DNA of 64,000 nucleotides from Ruminococcus_C sp963590855 (GTDB lineage Bacteria; Bacillota; Clostridia; Oscillospirales; Ruminococcaceae), in NCBI GenBank assembly GCA_963590855.1, contig CAVAQT010000007.1, positions 18,631-82,630 on the forward strand. Direction: 5' to 3'. The notes under the pieces were generated by a model. That model was given only the letters and a program-made list of their open reading frames with translations, did no database searches and was not told the origin of the DNA. Within the stretch, counting starts at the first letter, position 1; every line of letters begins with the position of its first letter. Both the position numbers and the translations under genes were made by a program. This document shows, in pieces, positions 34,345 to 43,009 of the stretch.

Positions 34345-34391
34345 GATGTTCTGCCAAAATAGACATAAAAACGGCAAAATGGTATAAAACA
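34332..34391. promoter_or_regulatory. Three direct repeats with 20-bp period, probable AraC-protein operator
   Basis: Each 20-bp unit starts with a YRSCAAAATRG-like core: ACCAAAAT at 34333, GCCAAAAT at 34353 and GGCAAAAT at 34373, exactly 20 bp apart. They lie 16-75 bp upstream of the -35 box of the importer operon. AraC-family proteins commonly bind such helically phased direct repeats. Confidence 0.7.
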
Positions 34392-34406
34392 AGTTGATTC
34401 GTGGTA

Positions 34407-34436
34407 TTTACACGTCGCATATTGGTATGTTATAAT
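34407..34436 (+). promoter_or_regulatory. Promoter of the sugar ABC importer operon
   Basis: TTTACA (34407-34412), 18-nt spacer, TATAAT (34431-34436). The imperfect -35 and long spacer fit activator dependence. Confidence 0.7.
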
Positions 34437-34483
34437 AAATTTATCGAAAACGCAGCGTTTTACCACGAAGGAGGAAGAGTGAC

Positions 34484-35779
34484 ATGAGAAAAAAGTATGC
34501 AGTCAGCAGTCTTGTTCTGGCAGGGGCAATATCGTCCTCTCTGCTTTTGACCGGCTGCTCCGGTACATCAAAAAACGACGGTAAAACGGAAGTCACTATG
34601 GTACAGTACAAACCGGAAGCCGTTGCGGCTTTTGAGGAGATGGAGGAACGCTTCAATGCAACTCACGATGACATCCATCTCACCATAGAATCTCCCAATG
34701 AGGCGATGACTGTGCTGAAAACACGTTTTATCCGGGAAGATTATCCGGATATCATCGGCATCGGCGGTGATATCAACTATTCCAATTTCCTGGATGCAGA
34801 TATGTTCCTGGACGTTTCGGATTTTGAGGGCGTGCAGGACATCAAACCGGCGTATCTGGATATCGTAGACGAACTGGAGTTCATCCCAAAGGACGGCGTC
34901 TATGGTCTGCCGTATGTGGCAAACTGTGCCGGCATCCTGTACAACAAGGACATGTTTGAGGAGAACGGCTGGGAGATCCCAACGACCTGGAGCGAGTTTA
35001 CCGCCCTGTGTGAACAGATCCAGAGCGAATCAGACGTATATCCGCTGTATCTGGGATATAAGGATACCTGGACTTGTATGGCGCCTTGGAATGCACTGGC
35101 TGTCGGATTGACTTCGCCGTCTACCTGCAGCGATGTCAACGCCGGAAAGACTACATTCAGCGATGCTTACCTGGAGGTTGCAGAAAAGGACAAGGTGCTG
35201 CTGGATTATGCCGAGCCGAATCCCTATGCTTACAGCTATAATGATGCCTGCACCGCATTCGCCCGCGGCGAGTCGGCAATGTATCCCATCGGCAGCTATG
35301 CTGTGCCGCAGATCCAGTCGGTAAATCCGGATATGAACATTGATTCTTTCGTGTTCCCGGCAAACGAGGATGAGGCAGACAATGTGCTGAACTCCGGCGT
35401 AGACCTGCAGTTCTGTGTCATGAAAGAAACCAAGCACAAGGATGCCGTTTATGAAGTCCTGAAATTCTTGTATGATGATGAGACCATCCAGATCTATCTG
35501 GACGACCAGAATGCTGTTCCCTGCAAGGAAGGCGATTTCACACTGCCTTCGATGCTGGACGGTATGCGCTCTTATATTGATGACGGCAGAATGTCCGACT
35601 TTCACGACCACCACTATCCCAGTGAAATGAGCGTGGATGCTATGGTACAGACTTATTTGATGGATGACAGCAGCGATTCGGCTGTAACATTCCTGAAGCG
35701 CTTTGACAAGGAATGGAAGCGCTATAATCGCGATCTGATCGCGAAAGTACAAAAATATGAGGAGGAGAACGCATCATGA
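34484..35779 (+). CDS. Sugar ABC transporter substrate-binding lipoprotein (MsmE/RafE-like)
   Basis: The 431-residue product is a cluster-B (SBP_bac_1) solute-binding protein. Its signal peptide ends in the lipobox LLTGC, so it is lipid-anchored on the outer face of the membrane. The mature part begins TSKNDGKTEVTMVQYKPEAVAAFEEMEERFNATH, in the usual pattern, and LPYVANCAGILYNKDMFEENGW is the typical hinge region. It leads an operon with two permease genes and stands next to alpha-galactosidase and galactokinase genes, so I infer binding of melibiose, raffinose or related alpha-galactosides. The operon has no ATPase gene; CUT1 importers of this group often share an MsmK-type ATPase. Confidence 0.9.
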   Translation: MRKKYAVSSLVLAGAISSSLLLTGCSGTSKNDGKTEVTMVQYKPEAVAAFEEMEERFNATHDDIHLTIESPNEAMTVLKTRFIREDYPDIIGIGGDINYSNFLDADMFLDVSDFEGVQDIKPAYLDIVDELEFIPKDGVYGLPYVANCAGILYNKDMFEENGWEIPTTWSEFTALCEQIQSESDVYPLYLGYKDTWTCMAPWNALAVGLTSPSTCSDVNAGKTTFSDAYLEVAEKDKVLLDYAEPNPYAYSYNDACTAFARGESAMYPIGSYAVPQIQSVNPDMNIDSFVFPANEDEADNVLNSGVDLQFCVMKETKHKDAVYEVLKFLYDDETIQIYLDDQNAVPCKEGDFTLPSMLDGMRSYIDDGRMSDFHDHHYPSEMSVDAMVQTYLMDDSSDSAVTFLKRFDKEWKRYNRDLIAKVQKYEEENAS

Positions 35780-36657
35780 GTAAGAGAAAAGCGCTAAGCA
35801 GTAACAACCGTACCTATCTGGCAATGACGATTCCCATCGTGATCCTGTTTTTCCTGTTCAATACGCTGCCGCTGATTACCGGCGCAGTTTACAGCTTCAC
35901 GAATTACCGCGGATATGGTACTTTCGATTTTGTAGGACTGCGAAATTATATCGACCTGTTTTCCGACGAACGTGTTCTGCGTTCCTATCTGTTTACCTTT
36001 AAGTATGCCATTGCCGGTACGATTTTGATCAATGTGCTGAGCTTGCTTCTGGCAATGGGGCTGAACAGCAAGATCCGCTGCAAGAGTTTGCTGCGCGGCG
36101 TATACTTCGTCCCGAACATCCTGGGCGGATTGATCGTCGGCTATATTTTCAGTTTTATCTTCACCTATATTATCCCGGCTGTGGGAAAGGCAATGCACAT
36201 TGGATTCCTGGAAAACAGTATTCTCGCCAGTGAAAAATATGCCTGGATCGGCGTGCTGATCGTTGGCGTATGGCAGGCAGTCGCAATGAACACCATCATT
36301 TACATTTCCGGTTTGCAGACCGTTCCGGCAGATATTTATGAAGCCGGCATGATCGACGGCGCGAATCCGTGGCAGAAGTTCTGGAAGCTGACGTTTCCCA
36401 TGCTGCTGCCCTTCGTTTCCATCAACCTCATCCTCAGCACCAAAAACATGATGATGGTATTCGACCAGATCATGTCTTTGACCAAGGGTGGCCCGGCGCA
36501 GAGTACTGAGTCCATTTCGTACTTGATCTATAAGAACGGTATGGACGGCGGTCAGTTCGGCTTCCAGAGTGCGAATGCAGTCGTATTCTTTATTGTCATT
36601 GTAGCATTCTCCATCATTCAGATGAAGATCACCGGTAAAAAGGAGGAACAGCTATGA
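35776..36657 (+). CDS. Sugar ABC transporter permease 1 (MsmF-like)
   Basis: This 293-residue CUT1 inner-membrane permease has six predicted helices. The conserved cytoplasmic EAA loop is YEAGMIDGANPWQKFWKLTFPML, near residues 195-217, which docks the ATPase. It begins NNRTYLAMTIPIVILFFLFNTLPLITGAVYSF, typical of MalF/MsmF-type proteins without the long periplasmic loop. The start codon overlaps the stop of the binding-protein gene (ATGA), and the stop overlaps the start of the next permease. It forms the heterodimeric channel with that second permease. Confidence 0.9.
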   Translation: MSKRKALSSNNRTYLAMTIPIVILFFLFNTLPLITGAVYSFTNYRGYGTFDFVGLRNYIDLFSDERVLRSYLFTFKYAIAGTILINVLSLLLAMGLNSKIRCKSLLRGVYFVPNILGGLIVGYIFSFIFTYIIPAVGKAMHIGFLENSILASEKYAWIGVLIVGVWQAVAMNTIIYISGLQTVPADIYEAGMIDGANPWQKFWKLTFPMLLPFVSINLILSTKNMMMVFDQIMSLTKGGPAQSTESISYLIYKNGMDGGQFGFQSANAVVFFIVIVAFSIIQMKITGKKEEQL

Positions 36658-37502
36658 GAAAAACACATAAAATCGGCGGCACAAATGTTTTCTTGACTGT
36701 ACTGCTGTTTCTGGGTTGCATCACCGTGCTGTTCCCACTGTATATGACGGTGATGATCGCCTTTAAGAATCCGTCCGAAATGACAAACGATGTTGCCGGA
36801 GCGCTTTCATTCCCCAGTTCGTGGAGTCTCAGCAACTTCTCCGAGGCAATGCGTGTCACAAATTTCTGGCACTCTCTGGGCAACAGCTTTCTGATTACCG
36901 CAGTGACCATCGTTCTGGCTGTGCTGCTGCACTCCATGGCAGGCTATGCCATCGGCAGAAACATGGCACGGAAAAAGGGTTATAAGCTGGTGTATTTCTA
37001 CATCGTCAGCGGTATGTTCGTTCCCTTTGCAATTTTGATGATGCCGCTGGTTAAGCAGACTGCAATGATGGGTCTGGACAACCGTCTCGGCGTTATCATC
37101 CTGTATCTGGTATTCTATATGCCCATGAATGTGATGCTGTACAGCGGCTATCTGAAAAACGTGCCGCTGGCAATGGAAGAAGCAGCAAACATTGACGGTG
37201 CTTCTACCTGGAAGACCTATTGGACGATCATTTTCCCCATGATGAAGCCGATGCATGCTACCGTAGCTGTTCTGACAGCCCTGGGTACCTGGAACGACGT
37301 AATGACACCGTTGGTAATCATGTCCAGCAGCGAAGATACCACATTGCCGCTGGCACAGCTGAACTTCCAGACACAATTCGGCACCAACTACAACCTGGCA
37401 TTTGCTTCTTATCTGTTGGCACTGATCCCGATCCTGATTTTCTACGTTTTCTGTCAGAAACAGATCATCGGCGGTATTGCAAACGGTGCAGTAAAGGGCT
37501 GA
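36654..37502 (+). CDS. Sugar ABC transporter permease 2 (MsmG-like)
   Basis: The 282-residue second permease of the importer has six predicted helices and the EAA motif EEAANIDGASTWKTYWTIIFPMMKP near residues 178-203 (quoted in part). The C-terminal segment QKQIIGGIANGAVKG, typical of MalG/MsmG subunits, is intact. The gene overlaps the first permease by four bases. After it, a 56-bp gap precedes a separate promoter for the alpha-galactosidase gene, so the importer and the enzymes may be differently expressed. No ATPase gene follows. Confidence 0.9.
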   Translation: MRKTHKIGGTNVFLTVLLFLGCITVLFPLYMTVMIAFKNPSEMTNDVAGALSFPSSWSLSNFSEAMRVTNFWHSLGNSFLITAVTIVLAVLLHSMAGYAIGRNMARKKGYKLVYFYIVSGMFVPFAILMMPLVKQTAMMGLDNRLGVIILYLVFYMPMNVMLYSGYLKNVPLAMEEAANIDGASTWKTYWTIIFPMMKPMHATVAVLTALGTWNDVMTPLVIMSSSEDTTLPLAQLNFQTQFGTNYNLAFASYLLALIPILIFYVFCQKQIIGGIANGAVKG

Positions 37503-37558
37503 TGCAAGACAATACAAGGTCTGTTTGTGGGCTTTGTGCGGTGCTTTCCGCAATTTTC

Positions 37559-37587
37559 TTGACAGAATCAGAAAGATAAATTATAAT
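37559..37587 (+). promoter_or_regulatory. Promoter of the alpha-galactosidase-galK unit
   Basis: TTGACA (37559-37564), 17 nt, TATAAT (37582-37587), a full consensus match. Confidence 0.85.
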
Positions 37588-37595
37588 AAACAAGA

Positions 37596-37645
37596 CAAGC
37601 CGTATGATATGACATGATGGAAATCCTGTGATTTCATACGGCTTG
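37596..37645 (+). promoter_or_regulatory. Hairpin at the 5' end of the alpha-galactosidase mRNA
   Basis: CAAGCCGTATGA pairs perfectly with TCATACGGCTTG (12 bp, 26-nt loop). It begins within a few bases of the predicted transcription start and ends 9 nt before the ribosome site. There is no T tract, so it may stabilise the mRNA or be a protein target, rather than a terminator. Confidence 0.6.
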
Positions 37646-37667
37646 CTGTATCCTAGGAGTGTTGAAT

Positions 37668-39854
37668 ATGGCAATTACAATTGATGCAGAAAAGCGAATC
37701 TTTACTCTTGAAACCGATCATACCATGTACCAGATGCAGGCGGATTCCTATGGTGTGCTGCGCCATCTCTGGTACGGTGCAAAAACCGGATGCGATATGT
37801 CCTATTTGCAGGATTATCCGGATGTAGGCTTTTCCGGAAACATCTATGAAGCAGGAAATGACCGCACTTATTCTTTGGACACTTTGCCGTTGGAATATGC
37901 CGGAGCAGGCGTAGGCGATTTTCGTGTTCCGGCGGTGGCTGCGGTTCACGCAGACGGCAGCAATGCTCTGGATCTGCGCTATGACAGCCATATAGTAAAG
38001 CCGGGAAAGTATGCCATTGAGGGACTTCCGGCGGTGTATGCCGCAGAAAATGAAGCAGAGACCCTGGAAGTAGTTCTCCGGGATACGGCGTCGGCAGTTG
38101 AGGTGACCTTGTTGTATGCAGTTCTGCCGGCACTGGATCTGGTGACGCGCTGCGCCAGGATCCGCAACTTGGGTGAAACCCCGGTAACGCTGACCAAAGC
38201 GGCAAGTCTTTGTCTGGATATCAGCCGGGGCAGTTGGGAATGGGTGCATTTCCACGGCAGACACGTCATGGAACGCCAGATGGAGCGCCGTCCGCTGTTC
38301 CGCGGTATCCAGGAGATCGGCAGCACTCGCGGGACATCCAGTCACCATCAGAATCCTACCGTACTGCTCTGCACACCGGACTGCACGGAGACTTCCGGTT
38401 CGTGCATTGGCGCTGCGTTGGTTTACAGCGGCAGCCACCAGACGAAGATCGAATGCGATCAGATGGGACAGGTACGCATGGTCATGGGCATTCATCCTGA
38501 TCTGTTCCGTTGGGAACTGCAATCCGGAGAGACATTCCTTACACCGGAAGTCATGCTGTCCTATAGTGACACTGGACTGGAGACGCTTTCTCACCACTTC
38601 CACCAGGCAATCCGGGAACATATCTGCCGCGGCAAGTATCAGCTGGCAGAGAGACCGGTGCTTATCAATAACTGGGAAGCCACTTATTTTGGCTTTGATA
38701 CCGAAAAGATCCTGCATATTGCAGAAGAGGCGGCACGTCTCGGCGTCGATATGCTGGTTCTGGATGATGGCTGGTTCGGAAAGCGGGATGGCGACTGTTC
38801 CGGACTGGGGGACTGGTTCGTCAATGAAACGAAGCTTTCCGGCGGACTGCATGATCTGGTGGAAAAGATCAAGGCAATGGGAATGCGGTTCGGTATCTGG
38901 TTCGAGCCGGAGATGATCTCGGAGGACAGCGACCTCTACCGAAAGCATCCGGACTGGGCGATTTGCATTCCGGACAGAGCACCTATGCGCAGTCGTTATC
39001 AACTGGTACTGGATATGGCGAATCCGGAGGTGCAGGAGTATTTGTTCCGGGTCATGAGCGATGTACTGCACAGCGCGGATATTTCCTATGTTAAGTGGGA
39101 TATGAATCGCAGCATTAGCGACTGGTATACGCAGACGCTTCCGGCAAATCGTCAGGGTGAGATGCCCCACCGCTATGTGCTGGGATTGTATGCGCTGTTG
39201 GAACGGCTGACTTCTGCATTCCCGGATGTGCTCTTCGAGGGCTGCAGCGGCGGCGGCGGCCGGTTCGATGCCGGAATGCTGTACTATTGTCCGCAGATCT
39301 GGTGCAGTGATGACACCGATGCTTATGAACGTACCAAGATCCAGTATGGCACATCGTTTTTCTATCCCATTTCAGCGGTGGGCTCTCATGTGTCCACCGT
39401 GCCAAATCATCAGACCGGAAGGATCACACCGTTTGAGACGCGCGGTGTTGTAGCGATGGCAGGCAGCTTCGGCTATGAGTTGGATCTGAATCTGCTTTCG
39501 GATGCGGAAAAGGCGGACGTGACAGCGCAGATCCGGCATTTTAAGGCATATGGCCCACTGATTCACAATGGAAAATATTATCGCCTGACAAATCCGATGA
39601 CAGATGCGGAAGCGTTGTGGGAATTTGCAGCCCAGGACGGTAGCGAGGCCTTGGTACAGGGAATGCTCTTTCATGCAGGGGCAAATGTGCTTCGCCGTAC
39701 CGTCACGCTGCGCGGATTGGATGTCCAAAAGCACTATCGTTTGGAAGGAACAGAGCAGGTTTATACTGGCGCAGCACTGATGAACGGCGGTGTGCTGCTG
39801 CCGAAAGCGTGGGGCGATTACACACCGGTATCGATGCATTTTGTTGAGATCTGA
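37668..39854 (+). CDS. Alpha-galactosidase, glycoside hydrolase family 36
   Basis: The 728-residue enzyme splits terminal alpha-1,6-galactose from melibiose, raffinose and galactomannan oligosaccharides. It has the GH36 layout: an N-terminal beta-supersandwich domain (to about 320), a TIM barrel (about 325-640) and a C-terminal beta domain. Catalytic blocks are LVLDDGWFGKR, GIWFEPEMIS, YVKWDMNRS with the nucleophile Asp, and CSGGGGRFDAGM and WCSDDTDA with the acid/base Asp. No signal peptide, so it is cytoplasmic and works on imported sugars. ATG at 37668 is 8 nt after AGGAG; a GTG at 37659 lies inside that site. galK follows in the same unit. Confidence 0.95.
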   Translation: MAITIDAEKRIFTLETDHTMYQMQADSYGVLRHLWYGAKTGCDMSYLQDYPDVGFSGNIYEAGNDRTYSLDTLPLEYAGAGVGDFRVPAVAAVHADGSNALDLRYDSHIVKPGKYAIEGLPAVYAAENEAETLEVVLRDTASAVEVTLLYAVLPALDLVTRCARIRNLGETPVTLTKAASLCLDISRGSWEWVHFHGRHVMERQMERRPLFRGIQEIGSTRGTSSHHQNPTVLLCTPDCTETSGSCIGAALVYSGSHQTKIECDQMGQVRMVMGIHPDLFRWELQSGETFLTPEVMLSYSDTGLETLSHHFHQAIREHICRGKYQLAERPVLINNWEATYFGFDTEKILHIAEEAARLGVDMLVLDDGWFGKRDGDCSGLGDWFVNETKLSGGLHDLVEKIKAMGMRFGIWFEPEMISEDSDLYRKHPDWAICIPDRAPMRSRYQLVLDMANPEVQEYLFRVMSDVLHSADISYVKWDMNRSISDWYTQTLPANRQGEMPHRYVLGLYALLERLTSAFPDVLFEGCSGGGGRFDAGMLYYCPQIWCSDDTDAYERTKIQYGTSFFYPISAVGSHVSTVPNHQTGRITPFETRGVVAMAGSFGYELDLNLLSDAEKADVTAQIRHFKAYGPLIHNGKYYRLTNPMTDAEALWEFAAQDGSEALVQGMLFHAGANVLRRTVTLRGLDVQKHYRLEGTEQVYTGAALMNGGVLLPKAWGDYTPVSMHFVEI

Positions 39855-39884
39855 GTGTGTCCCAATAATTGGAGGATAACATAT

Positions 39885-41165
39885 ATGACAATCTCGGAAT
39901 GGAAACGCTTTCTGGCTTCCGGAAAGCTGGACAAAAAATTAAAGCAGCTGTATGGTGAAGATGCTGCGATGCTGGAACGGCAGAAAAAGCGGTACACAGC
40001 TGCTTTGGATGCGTTTGCAAAGCTGTATCCGAAGCGGAAAGAGGTCTGCATCTTCTCTGCGCCGGGCAGAACAGAGGTTGGCGGCAACCATACCGACCAT
40101 CAGCACGGCTGCGTTTTGGCAGCGGCGGTGAATCTGGATGTGATCGCGGTAGTAGGATTTCACAGTGAAAAGGTGATTCGCCTGAAATCTACCGGTTATG
40201 CGCAGATCACTGTAAAGCTTTCGGAACTGGAGAAAAAGCCGGCAGAGAAAGGAACTTCTACTGCACTGATTCGCGGCATTGCTGCAAAGTTTGCGGCAAT
40301 GGGCGTATCTCTCAGCGGCTGGGATGCGTATTCCACGTCAGAAGTGCTCAGCGGCAGCGGACTTTCCTCTTCTGCGGCGTTCGAGGTACTGATCGGCACG
40401 ATCATCGACCAGCACGACAACGGCGGAAAAGCCGGGGCAGTGGAGATCGCGAAGATCGGACAGTTTTCCGAGAATGTTTACTTCGGCAAACAGAGTGGTC
40501 TGATGGATCAGATGGTCAGCGCGGTGGGTGGCTTCGTTTGGATCGACTTTGCCGATACACAAAAGCCGGTGATCCAAAAGCATACCTTTGATTTTGCCAA
40601 AGCCGGCTATTGCCTGTGCATTACGGATACCAAGGGCAGCCACGCAGATCTGACACCGGACTATGTGGCAGTTCCTACGGAGATGAAGCAGGTGGCGGCA
40701 TATTTCGGAAAAGAGTTTCTGCATGATGTGGATGCAGCTGCATTCCAAAAGGCTGTACCGAAGCTGCGCAAGACTTGTTCCGACCGCGCAATTCTTCGGG
40801 CAGCGCACTTTTTCGCGGAAACCGAGTGCGCCACTGCTGAGGCAGATGCACTGGAATCCGGTGATCTGTCACGCTTCTTTGCACTGGTGCAGGAATCCGG
40901 GACATCATCCTGGGAGCTGCTGCAAAATCTGTATTCCTGCCAAAAGCCGACAGAGCAGGCGATCCCTCTGGGAATCTGGTACAGCAAGCAGTTTCTGGGA
41001 AACAAGGGCGCTGTCCGGGTACACGGCGGCGGCTTTGCCGGGACAATTCAGGCGTTTGTCCCGGAAGCAGACGCGGATGCATATTGCCAGTGCATGAACC
41101 AGCTGTTCGGCAAGGGCAGCTGCTATAAGCTTTCTGTTCGTCCGCTGGGCGGTGTGAGAGTTTAG
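39885..41165 (+). CDS. galK: Galactokinase
   Basis: GalK (426 residues) phosphorylates alpha-D-galactose at C1, the first Leloir step. It is a GHMP kinase. The galactose signature is near APGRTEVGGNHTDHQHGCVLAAAV (in parts, residues 59-82), the ATP-binding motif is SGSGLSSSAAFEV (about 157-169), and the C-terminal GHMP motif is VHGGGFAGTIQAF. The family signature normally reads GEHTDYN; here it is GGNHTDHQH, as in several clostridial galactokinases. The N-terminus is about 35 residues longer than in E. coli. ATG at 39885 follows GGAGG by 9 nt. It processes galactose released by the upstream GH36 enzyme; galT and galE are not in the window. Confidence 0.93.
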   Translation: MTISEWKRFLASGKLDKKLKQLYGEDAAMLERQKKRYTAALDAFAKLYPKRKEVCIFSAPGRTEVGGNHTDHQHGCVLAAAVNLDVIAVVGFHSEKVIRLKSTGYAQITVKLSELEKKPAEKGTSTALIRGIAAKFAAMGVSLSGWDAYSTSEVLSGSGLSSSAAFEVLIGTIIDQHDNGGKAGAVEIAKIGQFSENVYFGKQSGLMDQMVSAVGGFVWIDFADTQKPVIQKHTFDFAKAGYCLCITDTKGSHADLTPDYVAVPTEMKQVAAYFGKEFLHDVDAAAFQKAVPKLRKTCSDRAILRAAHFFAETECATAEADALESGDLSRFFALVQESGTSSWELLQNLYSCQKPTEQAIPLGIWYSKQFLGNKGAVRVHGGGFAGTIQAFVPEADADAYCQCMNQLFGKGSCYKLSVRPLGGVRV

Positions 41166-41179
41166 GCAATACTTCAAAA
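41161..41179 (+). repeat. Dispersed 19-bp repeat, copy 2
   Basis: Differs from the copy at 5187-5205 at one position. It starts within the last codons of galK and contributes its TAG stop. The block TTTAGGCAATAC may be the end of a mobile element or miniature repeat. Confidence 0.5.
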
Positions 41180-41220
41180 GCTTGCTGACATAGAATGGCT
41201 CTGAACGAATATTTTGTAAA

Positions 41221-41255
41221 AAACTGTATGCTTGAAGATAGCGTACAGTTTTTTT
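41221..41255 (+). terminator. Terminator of galK
   Basis: AAACTGTATGC pairs with GCGTACAGTTT (one GU) around a 9-nt loop, with a T run to 41255. Confidence 0.85.
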
Positions 41256-41277
41256 GTTTTTGATGCTGCAAAAGGAC

Positions 41278-41306
41278 TTGCCTTTTTATCAAAAATCTGC
41301 TATACT
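41278..41306 (+). promoter_or_regulatory. Promoter of cls
   Basis: TTGCCT (41278-41283), 17 nt, TATACT (41301-41306). Confidence 0.7.
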
Positions 41307-41363
41307 AAAAAGGACAGAAACTCCATAAGTTTTCCTGCGGAGAAGAGAGGATGTGGCATTGTT

Positions 41364-42893
41364 ATGCGCCGAAAACTGAAAAAGCTGATCAGTCTGCTGA
41401 CGAGCCGCGTCGTGATTATCGGGCTTCTCATTCTGGTACAGCTGGCGTGGTTTGTGATCCTGTTTCTGCGGCTGACGCAGTATGCCACCTGGATCAATGC
41501 CGGATTTGTGGCGCTGAGTCTGCTGATTGAACTGTACATTATCAATAAGTCCGGGAATCCCTCTTATAAGATCCTGTGGCTGCTGTTCATCGGTACATTC
41601 CCAGTGCTCGGCGGGTTGATGTATCTGCTGTTTGGGGACAAGCGTCCATCCCGAAAAATGCGGCGGCAGCTGCACCGGGGAAGACGTGTGATCGGCATCC
41701 GCCCGGGAATGGGTTGCTCTGCTGCGGCGCTTTCTGCGAGAACTGCGGAAACCGCTTTTTTCCTGGAGCGCAAAGGCTTTCCGATGTACCAGAACACCAA
41801 AGTGGACTATTATGCCGTAGCTGATGAGGCATTTCCGCATCTTTTGGAAGATCTGGAAAAGGCGAGACATTATATTTTTATGGAATACTTCATTGTGACA
41901 GAAGGTATCATGTGGGATTCCATCAAGGCGATCCTGAAGAAAAAAGCGGCTGCCGGAGTAGAGGTGCGGTTTGTTTACGATGACCTGGGGAGCATCGGCT
42001 GCCTGCCGAAGCGGTTTCGGAAGGAACTCTCCGAAGCCGGCATCCATGTTATGGCGTTTAATCCGTTCCGTCCGGCGCTTTCGGCGGTGATGAACAATCG
42101 GAATCATCGAAAGATCACTGTGATCGACGGTTATATTGCCTACACCGGCGGTTTTAATTTAGCGGATGAGTATATTAACCGGAAGCAGCGGTTTGGTCAC
42201 TGGAAAGACACAGGACTGCGGATCTACGGTGAGGCGGCATACAGCTATACGCTGATGTGCCTGGAACTGTGGAATGCATTTAACAATACCAATGACAACT
42301 GCAAAAAGTATTTGCCGTATCGGTATCATCCGGAGCCGTTCCCGACAGACGGTTTTGTGCAGCCGTATTGCAATTCGCCTTTTGAAAATGAAACACTGGC
42401 ACAGGATGTCTATCTGGATCTGCTGAATCAGGCGCAAAAGTATGTATACATTTTTACCCCATACCTTGCTGTGGACGACGAGATGCAGCACGCTCTTTGC
42501 ATGGCAGCGCAGCGCGGCGTGGATGTGCGTCTGGTGACACCAGGCATCCCGGATAAGCGCATTGTCTATTCCTTGACACGTTCTTATTACGAACCGCTGA
42601 TTCGCGCTGGTGTGCGGATCTATGAATATTCTCCGGGCTTTATTCATGCGAAGAGTTATCTGGTGGATGACCGGGTGGGTGTTGTGGGAACGATCAACAT
42701 GGATTACCGCAGCCTGTACCTGCACATGGAGGATGCCGCGCTGCTGGTGGGGTGCAGCGCATTGGAAAAGCTAAAGATCGACTGTATGGTAACGATCGAA
42801 AAAAGCCGTCGCGTGACTTTGCAGGACTGCAAGCGCCGTCGGCACAGCCTGCTGTGGCAGGCAATTTTGCGAACCATCAGCCCACTTTTGTAA
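41364..42893 (+). CDS. cls: Cardiolipin synthase
   Basis: Cls (509 residues) joins two phosphatidylglycerols to cardiolipin and glycerol at the membrane. Two N-terminal helices (about 13-36 and 40-57, with a further hydrophobic stretch at 66-88) precede two phospholipase D domains. Both HKD motifs are complete: NHRKITVIDG in the first half and HAKSYLVDD in the second, followed by GTINMDYRS. The start is the ATG at 41364 with a weak GAGAGG site; longer in-frame readings run through the galK terminator and promoter and are rejected. Length is typical (about 480-510). It stands alone, with its own promoter and terminator. Confidence 0.93.
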   Translation: MRRKLKKLISLLTSRVVIIGLLILVQLAWFVILFLRLTQYATWINAGFVALSLLIELYIINKSGNPSYKILWLLFIGTFPVLGGLMYLLFGDKRPSRKMRRQLHRGRRVIGIRPGMGCSAAALSARTAETAFFLERKGFPMYQNTKVDYYAVADEAFPHLLEDLEKARHYIFMEYFIVTEGIMWDSIKAILKKKAAAGVEVRFVYDDLGSIGCLPKRFRKELSEAGIHVMAFNPFRPALSAVMNNRNHRKITVIDGYIAYTGGFNLADEYINRKQRFGHWKDTGLRIYGEAAYSYTLMCLELWNAFNNTNDNCKKYLPYRYHPEPFPTDGFVQPYCNSPFENETLAQDVYLDLLNQAQKYVYIFTPYLAVDDEMQHALCMAAQRGVDVRLVTPGIPDKRIVYSLTRSYYEPLIRAGVRIYEYSPGFIHAKSYLVDDRVGVVGTINMDYRSLYLHMEDAALLVGCSALEKLKIDCMVTIEKSRRVTLQDCKRRRHSLLWQAILRTISPLL

Positions 42894-42903
42894 AAGATAA
42901 TCC

Positions 42904-42952
42904 AAACAGCCGTAAGAACAGTTGATGAAACTGCTCTTACGGCTGTTTTTTT
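42904..42952 (+). terminator. Terminator of cls
   Basis: AAACAGCCGTAAGA and TCTTACGGCTGTTT form a perfect 14-bp stem, with a further inner pairing of CAGTT/AACTG. A T run follows. Confidence 0.9.
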
Positions 42953-43009
42953 GTAGGAAAGGTCTTTCCATGCATCCGGCTGCGGAACAATTTCCGGAAT
43001 CCATCATAT

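Noticed and set aside
41232..41363. N-terminal extension of cls by 44 codons
   Set aside because: Would read through the galK terminator T tract and the cls promoter.
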